In this document: positions 44,664 to 52,735 of the stretch, in pieces | Numbering within the stretch: position 1 is the stretch's first letter | Layout of the letters: each line of letters opens with the position of its first letter | NCBI RefSeq assembly: GCF_013170805.1 | Contig: NZ_CP051293.1 | Span: 3,912,001 to 3,976,000 of the forward strand | DNA from: Mesorhizobium sp. NZP2077 | GTDB lineage: Bacteria > Pseudomonadota > Alphaproteobacteria > Rhizobiales > Rhizobiaceae | Direction of reading: 5' to 3' | DNA: 64,000 nt | The notes under the pieces: generated by a model | Database searches by the model: none | What the model was told of the DNA's origin: nothing | Seen by the model: the letters and a program-made list of their open reading frames with translations, nothing else | Program-made: the position numbers and the translations under genes

Positions 44664-44846
44664 ATGAAAACCTTGCCATTGCTAATCTTGGTCGCTGGTC
44701 TGGCGCTTGCTGCCTGCGACAATAGCACCGAGCCGACAAAAGCCAACACCGACACTGTCAACAAGAACCCGACGGTCGATCAGGATACCAGGCCCAAGTC
44801 TACGACTGGCGGTGACCAGCCAGCTACCGTGCCGCCGAGCAAATGA
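44664..44846 (+). CDS. Small lipoprotein
   Basis: A 60-residue protein with a type II signal (PLLILVAGLALAAC) and a short polar mature part rich in Thr, Asn and Asp (STEPTKANTDTVNKN). AGAGGAGG precedes the ATG. Short entericidin-like lipoproteins are often stress-induced; no closer function can be given. Confidence 0.7.
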   Translation: MKTLPLLILVAGLALAACDNSTEPTKANTDTVNKNPTVDQDTRPKSTTGGDQPATVPPSK

Positions 44847-44884
44847 CCTTCGATCTCATAACGCCTGTTGCAAGGAGAACTGAT

Positions 44885-45295
44885 ATGCAAGCTTCAATCG
44901 CAACTGCAACACACAACCCGCACCAACTGACCATAGAGCCGTTTGCCGGCACAGTGACGGTACGATTTTCTGACGCCATTGTTGCTGCGACGGACCGAGC
45001 TAAGGTGCTTAGGGAAGAGGGCTATGAGCCTGTTTTCTACATCCCTTTCGACGATATTTATTTCGACCTTTTTGAAAAGACCAACACCACCACCAAAAGT
45101 CCATCGAAAGGCACCGCCAGCTATTGGCGTGTCCATGCCGTGGGAAGCGCGGCTGACGATTTCATGTGGGCCTATGAGACTCCTCAGGCCGGGGCGAGGG
45201 CAATAGCGCGTCACGGCGCGTTCGACCCCGACAAGGCGCGCATCGATGTCGATCCGTTGGAGGACAAGCGGCATACGCCCCACGTCTTGGAGTAG
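44885..45295 (+). CDS. DUF427 domain protein
   Basis: The 136-residue protein has a DUF427 beta-fold: ATDRAKVLREEGYEPVFYIP, then DIYFDLFEKTNTTTKSPSKG and ASYWRVHAVG. DUF427 proteins are small and cytoplasmic, of unknown activity. AAGGAGA precedes the ATG, so the longer frame from 44843 was dropped. Confidence 0.85.
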   Translation: MQASIATATHNPHQLTIEPFAGTVTVRFSDAIVAATDRAKVLREEGYEPVFYIPFDDIYFDLFEKTNTTTKSPSKGTASYWRVHAVGSAADDFMWAYETPQAGARAIARHGAFDPDKARIDVDPLEDKRHTPHVLE

Positions 45296-45337
45296 CTCGC
45301 TCGTGCGCACACCGAGCCGGGCTGAGCCTCGGGTATG

Positions 45338-45757
45338 TTAGCGGCGCGGAAACTCCTCATCAAGAATGCGTAGTGCCTCTTCGTATTTGACAGTAGATGC
45401 CCCAACTTGTCGCGCCTGCCAGATATTGTCTTCCAGATCCGCGCGCTTTACCGGCAGCGCCAGCGGGTTAGATGCAGCGCGTCGCACAAACGCGAAATAA
45501 TCCTCGCCGTCCCTGCGTGAAATGGCGTCAACAGCCGAAGCAATCGCCGGTCCGAAACCCGCATCTTCGATCTTGGTCCGGTTCCAGCCTTCGCCCTTTT
45601 CCAGCACGTCATGGAGATAGGCGACGACCTTCTGATCCATCGTTTCGACAACATCAACGACACGCCGACAATGCTCGATGTAAGGCTGGCCGGTCTTGTC
45701 GCGTTGCGATGCATGGACCTCTTCAGCGATCTTGGCGGCCCGGTAAAAGATGCTCAT
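45338..45757 (-). CDS. Small HD-domain phosphohydrolase (SpoT-like)
   Basis: A 139-residue single HD domain: AEEVHASQRDKTGQPYIEHC, VVAYLHDVLEKGEGW and the later Asp in LPVKRADLEDNIWQ. The pattern matches metal-dependent (p)ppGpp-hydrolase-like small proteins. There is no synthetase or ACT domain. Whether it hydrolyses alarmones is unknown. Confidence 0.8.
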   Translation of the reverse strand: MSIFYRAAKIAEEVHASQRDKTGQPYIEHCRRVVDVVETMDQKVVAYLHDVLEKGEGWNRTKIEDAGFGPAIASAVDAISRRDGEDYFAFVRRAASNPLALPVKRADLEDNIWQARQVGASTVKYEEALRILDEEFPRR

Positions 45758-45781
45758 CTGGCTTCCCCTTCAGGCATGGTT

Positions 45782-46177
45782 TCACCATCGCTCCTCGGTA
45801 TCGTGTTGCGGCAGCTCTATTCCACAGCAAACCCAGGCAAGTCGCTGCCCCGACCCATAGTTGTAGCGCGGCCCGAGGTGGGCCGGATCGTCGAACGTCC
45901 CAACATGCAGCGCGATCTCGTCGGGCGATGCGTCATAGGAAAGGCTGAGCGGCGATCCGCAGCTGAAGCAGAACCCCCTCTGGGCGATCGGCGAAGACCT
46001 GCGATAGGTTGGCGTCGCATAGATCCAGGCCACGCTTTGAGAAGGCACCCAGGCCAGGACCGCGAATGCGCTGCCGGTGGCTCGCCGGCACATGTCGCAA
46101 TGGCAGTAGTGCACTCTCGGCTTGCCTCCAACGCGAAAGCGGACGGTGCCGCAGAGACATCCTCCGCTCAGTTCCAT
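45782..46177 (-). CDS. GFA-family (glutathione-dependent formaldehyde-activating-like) protein
   Basis: A 131-residue zinc protein with the GFA cysteine pattern: GGCLCGTVRFRVGG, HYCHCDMCRRATGSAF and GFCFSCGSPLSLSY. All zinc-binding Cys are present. Most family members are of unknown substrate. It is the first gene of a short minus-strand pair with the HD-domain gene. Confidence 0.88.
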   Translation of the reverse strand: MELSGGCLCGTVRFRVGGKPRVHYCHCDMCRRATGSAFAVLAWVPSQSVAWIYATPTYRRSSPIAQRGFCFSCGSPLSLSYDASPDEIALHVGTFDDPAHLGPRYNYGSGQRLAWVCCGIELPQHDTEERW

Positions 46178-46285
46178 GGTGGTGTCCCGGCTGATCTACG
46201 GCCCCCGTCGCGTGGTTTCATGCGAGTAGCTCCATTCGCCTCGGCGGAAACGCCACTCATTCGCGTCGGTTCCTGTGCTATCTCA

Positions 46286-46310
46286 GGAACCAGTCCCGGC
46301 ACGTGGCGTT
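46286..46310 (+). promoter_or_regulatory. EcfG-type promoter of the cysteine hydrolase gene
   Basis: GGAAC (46286-46290) and GTT (46308-46310), 17 bp apart, 57 bp upstream of the start. Confidence 0.62.
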
Positions 46311-46366
46311 GCCTGTCTTTGCTAGGAAGCTGTTGTGGACACATACCGCCGATCGGAGACGCGCTG

Positions 46367-46975
46367 ATGTCGATGCCAGGCTTGGCCTATGGTCCCCTTG
46401 GCGATCGATGCATGCATGTCTGCGTGGATATGCAGAGGTTGTTTGCCGAGCCGTCTCAATGGGCAACACCCTGGATCACCCGTGTTCTGCCACAAGTCGA
46501 AAGACTGGTCGAAAGACGCGCGCCGCAGACGGTCTTTACGCGGTTCCTGCCCGCCCCAAAGGCGGGGCAGGGCGTCGGCACGTGGAAGCGCTACTACGAG
46601 CGTTGGGCTTCGATGACGATCGAGACGATCGGACCCGAAATGGCCGAACTGTTGCCGTCATTGGCCGCTTATTGCCCGCCAGCGGCAATCATCGACAAGC
46701 ACATTTACTCGCCCTGGTTCGAAGGGAGCCTCCGAGCTCTTCTGATGGCGCGCGATATTGATACACTGGTCATCACGGGTGGCGAAACAGATGTATGCGT
46801 TCTGGCCACGGTGCTCGGGGCCATCGATTTCGGCTATCGCGTGGTTCTGGTCACGGACGCGCTGTGCAGCTCTTCCGACGCAACCCACGACGCGCTGCTG
46901 ACCGTCTATCATCAGCGGTTTGCACAGCAGGTCGAGACAGTCGAGATGGAGACAGTTCTCTCGAACTGGACGTAA
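46367..46975 (+). CDS. Isochorismatase-family cysteine hydrolase
   Basis: The 202-residue enzyme has the family's catalytic triad: Asp in MHVCVDMQRLF, Lys in AAIIDKHIYSPW and Cys in ITGGETDVCVLATVLGAIDF. Members hydrolyse isochorismate, nicotinamide, ureas or similar amides; the substrate is not evident. ATG 46367 follows CGGAGACG. An open frame running back to 45611 is antisense to the GFA and HD genes and was not used. Confidence 0.87.
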   Translation: MSMPGLAYGPLGDRCMHVCVDMQRLFAEPSQWATPWITRVLPQVERLVERRAPQTVFTRFLPAPKAGQGVGTWKRYYERWASMTIETIGPEMAELLPSLAAYCPPAAIIDKHIYSPWFEGSLRALLMARDIDTLVITGGETDVCVLATVLGAIDFGYRVVLVTDALCSSSDATHDALLTVYHQRFAQQVETVEMETVLSNWT

Positions 46976-47002
46976 ACCGCCCTACCGATCGGTCCTTGAA
47001 GC

Positions 47003-47440
47003 TCAAGCGTCCAGATCGATAAGCGCAACACCGAGTTCCGGACGCTTGCTGCGGCGCAGATGGCCTGGGGCTTCTACCAGCGTGACTTCCAGCGTTGGCC
47101 GAACGATGCCTTCAAGCAGGTGCCCACCCCGGGTGTTGCCGTCGCTCAATCCGAGCACCGCATGGACGTGCAGGCTGGGCTTGCCATCGTCGCCCAGCGC
47201 AATATCGCCGATCGCGCTCAGCACTTCGCATTGTTCGTCGATCGGGATCTTGGTCTTAGCATTCAGGTCAAACCACCCGACGGTGGCTCGTTCGAACGCA
47301 CCGATGGCGGTCAACGAAGCGCTGCCGACCGTCTGCTCGACCGCGAAGGCGGTAAGCTTGGCGAATGCTTCTTCACCGGGGTCCAGCACCACGACGAATG
47401 TCCTTTGTCCGCTGTCCTCGTTGACGAGTTGTGATTTCAT
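47003..47440 (-). CDS. DUF296 (PPC/PCC domain) protein
   Basis: A 145-residue single PPC domain: RTFVVVLDPGEEAFAKLTAF, SASLTAIGAFERATVGWFDL and SLHVHAVLGLSDGNTRGGHL with the HxHxxLG...GGH metal site. In plants the domain sits next to AT-hooks; bacterial stand-alone versions have no known function. ATG 47440 was chosen as the conserved start. Confidence 0.86.
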   Translation of the reverse strand: MKSQLVNEDSGQRTFVVVLDPGEEAFAKLTAFAVEQTVGSASLTAIGAFERATVGWFDLNAKTKIPIDEQCEVLSAIGDIALGDDGKPSLHVHAVLGLSDGNTRGGHLLEGIVRPTLEVTLVEAPGHLRRSKRPELGVALIDLDA

Positions 47441-47463
47441 GTCTGCGCTCCGGGCATCGCCAG

Positions 47464-47781
47464 TCAATGCGCGCGGTGTTCGGCGTTCCGTTTGCGGGTG
47501 GCGGCGGCCTTCTTAGCCGATTCCGATCGGCTTGCGGATGAGCGCGACGCCGATGCCTTGCCGCCGATTCTACCGCCCTTGTGTGCCGCCGGATTGCCTG
47601 TGTGCTCGCCGCGTCCGGAGCCGCCTTCCTTCTTGCCGCCGCCATCATCCTTGTTGACGGTCGCCCATGCGCGACGCTCGGCTTCCTTGTCGGAAACCCC
47701 ACGCTTCTCGTAGCCCTCGGCAATGTGGTCGGCCTTGCGTTCCTGTTTGTCGGTGTATTTCGATTTGTCACCGCGTGGCAT
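47464..47781 (-). CDS. Basic Gly/Lys-rich stress-type protein
   Basis: The 105-residue protein starts MPRGDKSKYTDKQERKADHI and continues GVSDKEAERRAWATVNKDDG, then is Gly/Lys/Ser/Ala-rich (a KGGRIGGKASASRSSAS tail). It resembles proteins often labelled 'plasmid stabilization protein', without evidence for that role. An EcfG-type promoter lies upstream; the basic tail might bind nucleic acid. Confidence 0.75.
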   Translation of the reverse strand: MPRGDKSKYTDKQERKADHIAEGYEKRGVSDKEAERRAWATVNKDDGGGKKEGGSGRGEHTGNPAAHKGGRIGGKASASRSSASRSESAKKAAATRKRNAEHRAH

Positions 47782-47812
47782 GATTGTTTCTCCCTTTGTT
47801 GGATAGGGTCTG

Positions 47813-47837
47813 AACGGAAAGCCAGCGACGGAGTTCC
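47813..47837 (-). promoter_or_regulatory. EcfG-type promoter of the basic stress protein
   Basis: GGAAC (47837-47833) and GTT (47815-47813) on the minus strand, 17 bp apart, 32 bp before the start codon. Confidence 0.65.
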
Positions 47838-47856
47838 AGCGCCGACGATATTTCAA

Positions 47857-49452
47857 CTAGCGCTTGTCATGCTTTGGAGACCGCAGAAGCAAGGCGAGGG
47901 GAACAAACAACGCCGTCACGATTGCGCAGTAGCGAAAGACGTCGACATAAGCGAGCAGCGAAGCCTGGCGCGCGATCAACTGCCCAATCCAGCCCACGGC
48001 CTGTTGCTTGGCCTGGAGCATGGTCGATCCCTGCGCAACAAAATGCTCGGTCACTTGATGCAGCACCTTTTGGTAGGCGGGAGACGATTGTGCCGTGTGG
48101 CTGACAAGGTTCGCCTGGTGGAGCTGCGCATTTTGGGCGATCACCGTGTTGGACAGCGACACGCCGATGCTGCCGCCAATGTTGCGGGCTACATTGATCA
48201 GCGCCGACGCCTGGTTGGTCTTCTGCGGAGCGAGACCGACGTAAGCCGCCGTCGAAATGGGGATGAACAGGAACGGCAGGCCGATCATCAGGAAGACGCG
48301 CGCAAAGGCAAAGAAACGGAAGCTGGCGTCCGGGGCAAGCGACGTCATATGCCACAGGGCGACCACCACAACGGACATGCCCATCATGATCAGATATTTG
48401 GGCTGAACGATGCCGGCGGCAAATCCCGAAATCGGCATCAGCATCAGCATGGCGATGCCGCCGGGCATCATAGAGAGACCCGACAGGGTCGCCGTATAGT
48501 CGAAGGCGGTTTGTTGCAGCTGCGGCATCAACTGCGTGGTGCTGAACAGCACGGCGCCGACCGCCATCATCACCAGGAATGACGTGCCGAACTGACGACT
48601 GAACAGCAGGCGGATGTCGACGATCGGATCGCGGTGGCGGAATTCCCATGGGATCAGCAGCAGGAACGAGATCGCCGAGACCACAGCGAAAGCCGTGATG
48701 AAACTCGATGCGAACCAGTCGTTTCGCTGACCCTCATCAAGGAAGATTTCCAGGCAGCCAAGCGCCGTGGCGACCAGGATGAACCCGACCCAGTCTATTC
48801 TGAGGCCGCCCTTCAACCGTTCCTGCCGTTCGCGCTCTAGCACATCGGGCTCGACCAGCAGCCACTGCACCAGGGCAAGCGACATGATGCCGAACGGCAC
48901 GTTGATGAAGAAGATCCAGTGCCAAGAGAAATTGTCGGTCAGCCAGCCACCGATGGTCGGCCCGACGGTCGGCGCGACGATGACGGCGATGCCATAAAGC
49001 GCGAACGCCTGAGAGCGTTTTTCGGGGGGAAAGGTATCGGCAAGGATAGACTGTTCGCTTGGAGCCATGCCGCCGCCGCCGAGGCCTTGCAGGATCCTGA
49101 AGACGATGAGCATTTCCAGGTTGGGCGCTAGGCCGCAAAGCAGCGATGCGATGGTGAAGGTCGCTACACAAAGCATGTAATAGCGCTTGCGGCCGATCAC
49201 GCTGGCCAGCCAGCCGCTGACCGGAATGATCACCGAATTGGCGACCAGATAGGTGGTGATCACCCAGGTGCTTTCGTCCATTCCCGCCGCCAAGCTGCCG
49301 GCGATGTTGCGCAGGGCGACGTTGGCGATCGAGGTGTCGAGCACCAGCATGAAGGTGGCGATCGAGACGACGACCGCGATGAGCCAGGGATTGCGACCAC
49401 CAGCGGCGGACCGGCTTTCGCTCGCGCCACCGGCCATTTCGACGGCGCTCAT
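47857..49452 (-). CDS. emrB: EmrB/QacA-type (DHA2) MFS multidrug efflux permease
   Basis: The 531-residue protein has 14 membrane helices and the DHA2 motifs: LDTSIANVALRNIAGSLAAG (motif D1), WVITTYLVANSVIIPVSGWL and RILQGLGGGGMAPSEQSILA (motif C-like). It pairs with a membrane-fusion protein whose stop overlaps its start by 4 bp, which makes a two-component drug or organic-acid exporter of EmrAB type. An outer-membrane partner is not in the window. The symbol is by family. Confidence 0.88.
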   Translation of the reverse strand: MSAVEMAGGASESRSAAGGRNPWLIAVVVSIATFMLVLDTSIANVALRNIAGSLAAGMDESTWVITTYLVANSVIIPVSGWLASVIGRKRYYMLCVATFTIASLLCGLAPNLEMLIVFRILQGLGGGGMAPSEQSILADTFPPEKRSQAFALYGIAVIVAPTVGPTIGGWLTDNFSWHWIFFINVPFGIMSLALVQWLLVEPDVLERERQERLKGGLRIDWVGFILVATALGCLEIFLDEGQRNDWFASSFITAFAVVSAISFLLLIPWEFRHRDPIVDIRLLFSRQFGTSFLVMMAVGAVLFSTTQLMPQLQQTAFDYTATLSGLSMMPGGIAMLMLMPISGFAAGIVQPKYLIMMGMSVVVVALWHMTSLAPDASFRFFAFARVFLMIGLPFLFIPISTAAYVGLAPQKTNQASALINVARNIGGSIGVSLSNTVIAQNAQLHQANLVSHTAQSSPAYQKVLHQVTEHFVAQGSTMLQAKQQAVGWIGQLIARQASLLAYVDVFRYCAIVTALFVPLALLLRSPKHDKR

Positions 49453-50642
49453 CTCACCTTGACTGTCGGCACCACCGACAGCCCCGGACCGAGCAGCACG
49501 CCCGGCGGTTGGTCGAAGACGATCTTCACCGGCACGCGCTGCACCACCTTGACGAAGTTGCCGGTGGCGTTTTCGGCCGGCAGCAGGCTGAAAGCAGTGC
49601 CGCTGCCCGCTTGGATGCTGTCGACGCGGCCGTGGAAGGTTTTTTCGGGATAGGCGTCGATATCGATCTCTACCGGCTGTCCCGGCCGCATCAGGTCGAG
49701 TTGGGTTTCCTTGAAATTGGCCTTCACCCAGACCTCGTCTGGAACGAACATCATCAGCACCTGGCCGGGCTGGGCGTAGGTGCCCTTGGCGACCGTAACA
49801 CTGGTAGCGCGGCCGGCAACAGGCGCGCTTATGGTGGTGCGTGACAGCGTGGTGCGCGCCTGCTCCTGGCTCGCCTTGGCCTGATTGAGTTTGGCTTGAG
49901 CGCTCTTTTCCTGCGCCTGCAGAACAGTGACCTGGCTCTTCGCGGCAGTCACGTTTGCTCCAGCACTGTCGAGGGCGGCCTGGTCTTGGCGCAGCGTCGA
50001 AGCGGCCTGTTCCGCCTGCTGTTGAGTGGAGGTTCCCTTGGCCAGCAGTTCGCGGTTGCGCTGGTCCTCCGCCTTGGCGAAATCGAGCGCGGCCTGGGCT
50101 TGCGCCACCTGCTTCTGCGCCGCATCGATCTTGGCGTTTTGTGCTTCGATCTGTGCTTCGACATCGACAATGTCGGCCTGCGCGGAGGCCACGCCGGCAT
50201 TGGCCTCCGCCAGGCTCGCCTGATAGTCGCTGTCATCGATGCGCAGGAGCACATCGCCGGCCTTCACCGGCTGGTTGTCGGTGACAGCGACATCGGTGAT
50301 GCGGCCCGATATCTCGGCACCGATCGTCACGGTGCGGGCATCGATGAATGCATCGTCGGTCGATTCATACTGACGCGCGTTCAGCCACCACAGGACCAGC
50401 CCGATGGCAGCGAGCAGCAACACGATCAGGATCGCGATGGAGATGAAGGGGTGCCGTCGTGGGAAACTCAGCAGGCTGGGCCTTGGTTTTTCCGGCTGCC
50501 CGTCGGGCCTTTTGCGCTCTGAAGTGGCGGCCTCAGCCGCATCGTCCCTGCGTTTTGGCGAGGCGTCGGATTTGACTTTACGCGATGAGCCGCGCGCGTC
50601 GCTGGTTTCGTCGGGTTCTTTGGTTTCGGTTTTCGCGTCCAC
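49449..50642 (-). CDS. emrA: HlyD/EmrA-type membrane-fusion protein
   Basis: The 397-residue adaptor has a charged cytoplasmic N-terminus, one membrane helix (FISIAILIVLLLAAIGLVLW), a lipoyl half-motif (GRITDVAVTDNQPVKAGDVL), a long coiled-coil hairpin (residues about 150-275, with repeats of AQAQAAL type) and a beta-barrel (TISAPVAGRATSVTVAKGTY). It connects the EmrB permease with an outer-membrane channel. The symbol is by family. Confidence 0.88.
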   Translation of the reverse strand: MDAKTETKEPDETSDARGSSRKVKSDASPKRRDDAAEAATSERKRPDGQPEKPRPSLLSFPRRHPFISIAILIVLLLAAIGLVLWWLNARQYESTDDAFIDARTVTIGAEISGRITDVAVTDNQPVKAGDVLLRIDDSDYQASLAEANAGVASAQADIVDVEAQIEAQNAKIDAAQKQVAQAQAALDFAKAEDQRNRELLAKGTSTQQQAEQAASTLRQDQAALDSAGANVTAAKSQVTVLQAQEKSAQAKLNQAKASQEQARTTLSRTTISAPVAGRATSVTVAKGTYAQPGQVLMMFVPDEVWVKANFKETQLDLMRPGQPVEIDIDAYPEKTFHGRVDSIQAGSGTAFSLLPAENATGNFVKVVQRVPVKIVFDQPPGVLLGPGLSVVPTVKVR

Positions 50643-50753
50643 GGGAGAACTCTCAAGAAGATGCCAACCGTTTTCGACAGTGGCGAATCAACGACAGCCG
50701 CTCGCAAAAGGTTCCTGACGACCGATAATTGTTTCGCGCCTGGTGAAGTCGGT

Positions 50754-50924
50754 TCAGGCGATTGAGACCCTGACCACGATCGCCAGGATCACGCTGCCGA
50801 CCAACCCGGCTATGAAGGTGATCCGACGTGTGCGCGTTCGCAGGATGATCTCACCTTGTCGTGCCTGCTCCGCCGAGAATACAGGCCCATCGTCACTGTT
50901 CTTGTCATGCCGATCATCGCTCAT
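50754..50924 (-). CDS. Small single-span membrane protein
   Basis: A 56-residue protein (MSDDRHDKNSDDGPVFSAEQ, ARQGEIILRTRTRRITFIAG) with an N-terminal FSAEQARQGEIIL motif and one C-terminal membrane helix (FIAGLVGSVILAIVVRV). Short proteins of this build are widespread in rhizobia without a known role. An EcfG-type promoter precedes it. It is a separate transcription unit, 112 bp before emrA. Confidence 0.7.
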   Translation of the reverse strand: MSDDRHDKNSDDGPVFSAEQARQGEIILRTRTRRITFIAGLVGSVILAIVVRVSIA

Positions 50925-50953
50925 GATCGTTTGCCTTGGTGCTCACGAAAGAC

Positions 50954-50979
50954 AACTATCGGCCGGCAGTTGAAGTTCC
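50954..50979 (-). promoter_or_regulatory. EcfG-type promoter of the small membrane protein
   Basis: GGAAC (50979-50975) and GTT (50956-50954) on the minus strand, 18 bp apart, 30 bp before the start codon. Confidence 0.62.
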
Positions 50980-51030
50980 AGATGCGTCGATGCAGCCAAA
51001 CAAAAAAAGCGATCACAGGCACGTGAGGAC

Positions 51031-51055
51031 GGAACTTTGCTCTTTGCGGTTGGTT
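51031..51055 (+). promoter_or_regulatory. EcfG-type promoter of the paoABC operon
   Basis: GGAAC (51031-51035) and GTT (51053-51055), 17 bp apart, 37 bp before the paoA-type start. Confidence 0.62.
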
Positions 51056-51091
51056 GGGTCCGCTTAAGACCCAGCCAGCCCGGAGCCAGCC

Positions 51092-51709
51092 ATGTCCGAA
51101 GCCAAAATTGCCAGTGGCCTGAGCAGACGCATGTTCATGACGGCCTCTGTTTCGGCGGTAGCGGCAATGCCGCTTGTCCAATCCGCGAAGAGCGCTGACC
51201 AGCCAACGTCCGCCAAGCCGGCCCAACCGCGTGACTTGTCGGCGGTTTCAATGCGTATCAACAAACAGCCCTACAACCTGGCGCTCGACAACCGCACCAG
51301 CCTGCTAGACGCTCTGCGCGACCATGTTGGCCTGACCGGCACAAAGAAAGGTTGCGATCACGGGCAGTGCGGTGCGTGCACCGTTCTTGTCGACGGAAAA
51401 CGGGTGCTCTCGTGCCTGGGTTTCGCCGTCATGAACCAGGGCCGCGAGATCACCACGGTGGAAGGCCTGGTTTCGACCAACGGCGAACTGCATCCCGTCC
51501 AGCAGGCGTTTGTCGATCACGATGCCTTTCAATGCGGCTATTGCACACCGGGCCAGATCATGTCCGCCATCGGGTGCATCAACGAAGGCCACGCTGGCTC
51601 GGAAGATGATATTCGCGAATATATGAGTGGCAATCTGTGCCGCTGTGCGGCCTATCCCAACATCGTTGCGGCGATCGTCCAGGCCCGCGACGAGATCAGG
51701 AGGGCCTAG
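51092..51709 (+). CDS. paoA: Aldehyde oxidoreductase iron-sulfur subunit (PaoA-type)
   Basis: This is the small subunit of a periplasmic molybdenum aldehyde oxidoreductase. A Tat-type signal is visible (SRRMFMTASVSAVAAMP). Two [2Fe-2S] sites follow: CDHGQCGACTVLVDGKRVLSC (plant ferredoxin type) and QCGYCTPGQIM with NLCRCAAYPNI (alpha-helical type). The 205-residue length fits E. coli PaoA. It is followed directly by the FAD and molybdopterin subunits, so the trimer is complete. Confidence 0.9.
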   Translation: MSEAKIASGLSRRMFMTASVSAVAAMPLVQSAKSADQPTSAKPAQPRDLSAVSMRINKQPYNLALDNRTSLLDALRDHVGLTGTKKGCDHGQCGACTVLVDGKRVLSCLGFAVMNQGREITTVEGLVSTNGELHPVQQAFVDHDAFQCGYCTPGQIMSAIGCINEGHAGSEDDIREYMSGNLCRCAAYPNIVAAIVQARDEIRRA

Positions 51710-52732
51710 ATGCGCCCCTTCGTTTATGAAAGCCCAACCAGCGTCTCCGCAGCGGTCGCCATGGCGTCGCATGCCGGTGATGGGCAGAGCCCGCCGACTG
51801 CGGCCAACACGCAGTTTATCGCCGGTGGCACCAATCTGGCCGACTACATGAAGCTCGGTGTCGCGCAACCGGAACGATTGATCGATCTCAACACGCTCGC
51901 CGAACCCGCCTTGCGGCAGATCAGGATTGAGGATGATGCCATTCGCTTCGGGGCGTTGGTTCGCATGGGTGAAGCAGCCGACAACCGGGATGTCAGGCGC
52001 CGTTGTCCGCTCTTGGCCGACAGTCTGAAATTCGCCGCCAGCGGCCAGCTTCGCAACATGGCGAGCCTCGGCGGCAATGTGCTGCAGCGGACGCGCTGCG
52101 AGTACTTCCGTGAAACCTCCTGGCCATGCAACAAACGCGAGCCAGGCTCCGGCTGTGCTGCGATGGAAGGGTTCAACCGCCAGCACGCCATTCTCGGTAC
52201 CAGCGATGCCTGCATCGCCACCTATCATGGCGATTTCGCGCAAGCCCTGATTGCGCTCGGCGCAACCGTCGACATCGAAGGCCAGCAAGGAAGACGCACG
52301 CTTGCCTTCGCCAAGCTGCATCGGCGGCCGGGCGAGACGCCGAACATCGAAACGGATCTCGCGGCCGACGAGATCATCACTGCCATCGAAGTGCCGCTCG
52401 CGCCGTGGAGCAGCCGGTCGCGCTATTTGAGGATACGCGATCGCGAATCCTACGCGTTTGCGCTGGCGTCCGCGGCTGTCGCGCTCGACATGGACAGCGA
52501 GACGGTCAGGAGTGCGCGGATCGCTCTCGGCGGCGTAGCGACCGTGCCGTGGCGGGCGAGCGGGGCGGAAGACACGCTCAAGGGCAAGGTGCTTGATGAG
52601 TCCGCGGCCCAAGCAGCCGCCGATATCGCCTTTGCCGATGCCAAGCCACGCGAACACAACGCGTTCAAGATACCGCTCGGCAAACGCACGCTGGTGCGGG
52701 CGCTGCTCGAAACCCGTGACATGAAGGTCTGA
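51710..52732 (+). CDS. paoB: Aldehyde oxidoreductase FAD subunit (PaoB-type)
   Basis: The 340-residue FAD-binding subunit has IAGGTNLADYMKLGVAQPER for the FAD site and SLGGNVLQRTRCEYFRETSW with further Cys in PCNKREPGSGC, the pattern that holds the extra [4Fe-4S] cluster of PaoB-type proteins. It transfers electrons from the iron-sulfur subunit. The start abuts the paoA stop. Confidence 0.9.
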   Translation: MRPFVYESPTSVSAAVAMASHAGDGQSPPTAANTQFIAGGTNLADYMKLGVAQPERLIDLNTLAEPALRQIRIEDDAIRFGALVRMGEAADNRDVRRRCPLLADSLKFAASGQLRNMASLGGNVLQRTRCEYFRETSWPCNKREPGSGCAAMEGFNRQHAILGTSDACIATYHGDFAQALIALGATVDIEGQQGRRTLAFAKLHRRPGETPNIETDLAADEIITAIEVPLAPWSSRSRYLRIRDRESYAFALASAAVALDMDSETVRSARIALGGVATVPWRASGAEDTLKGKVLDESAAQAAADIAFADAKPREHNAFKIPLGKRTLVRALLETRDMKV

Positions 52733-52735
52733 GCC

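Noticed and set aside
45611..46366. N-terminal extension of the cysteine hydrolase
   Set aside because: The extension is antisense to the GFA and HD-domain genes and precedes a normal family start with its own ribosome site and promoter.
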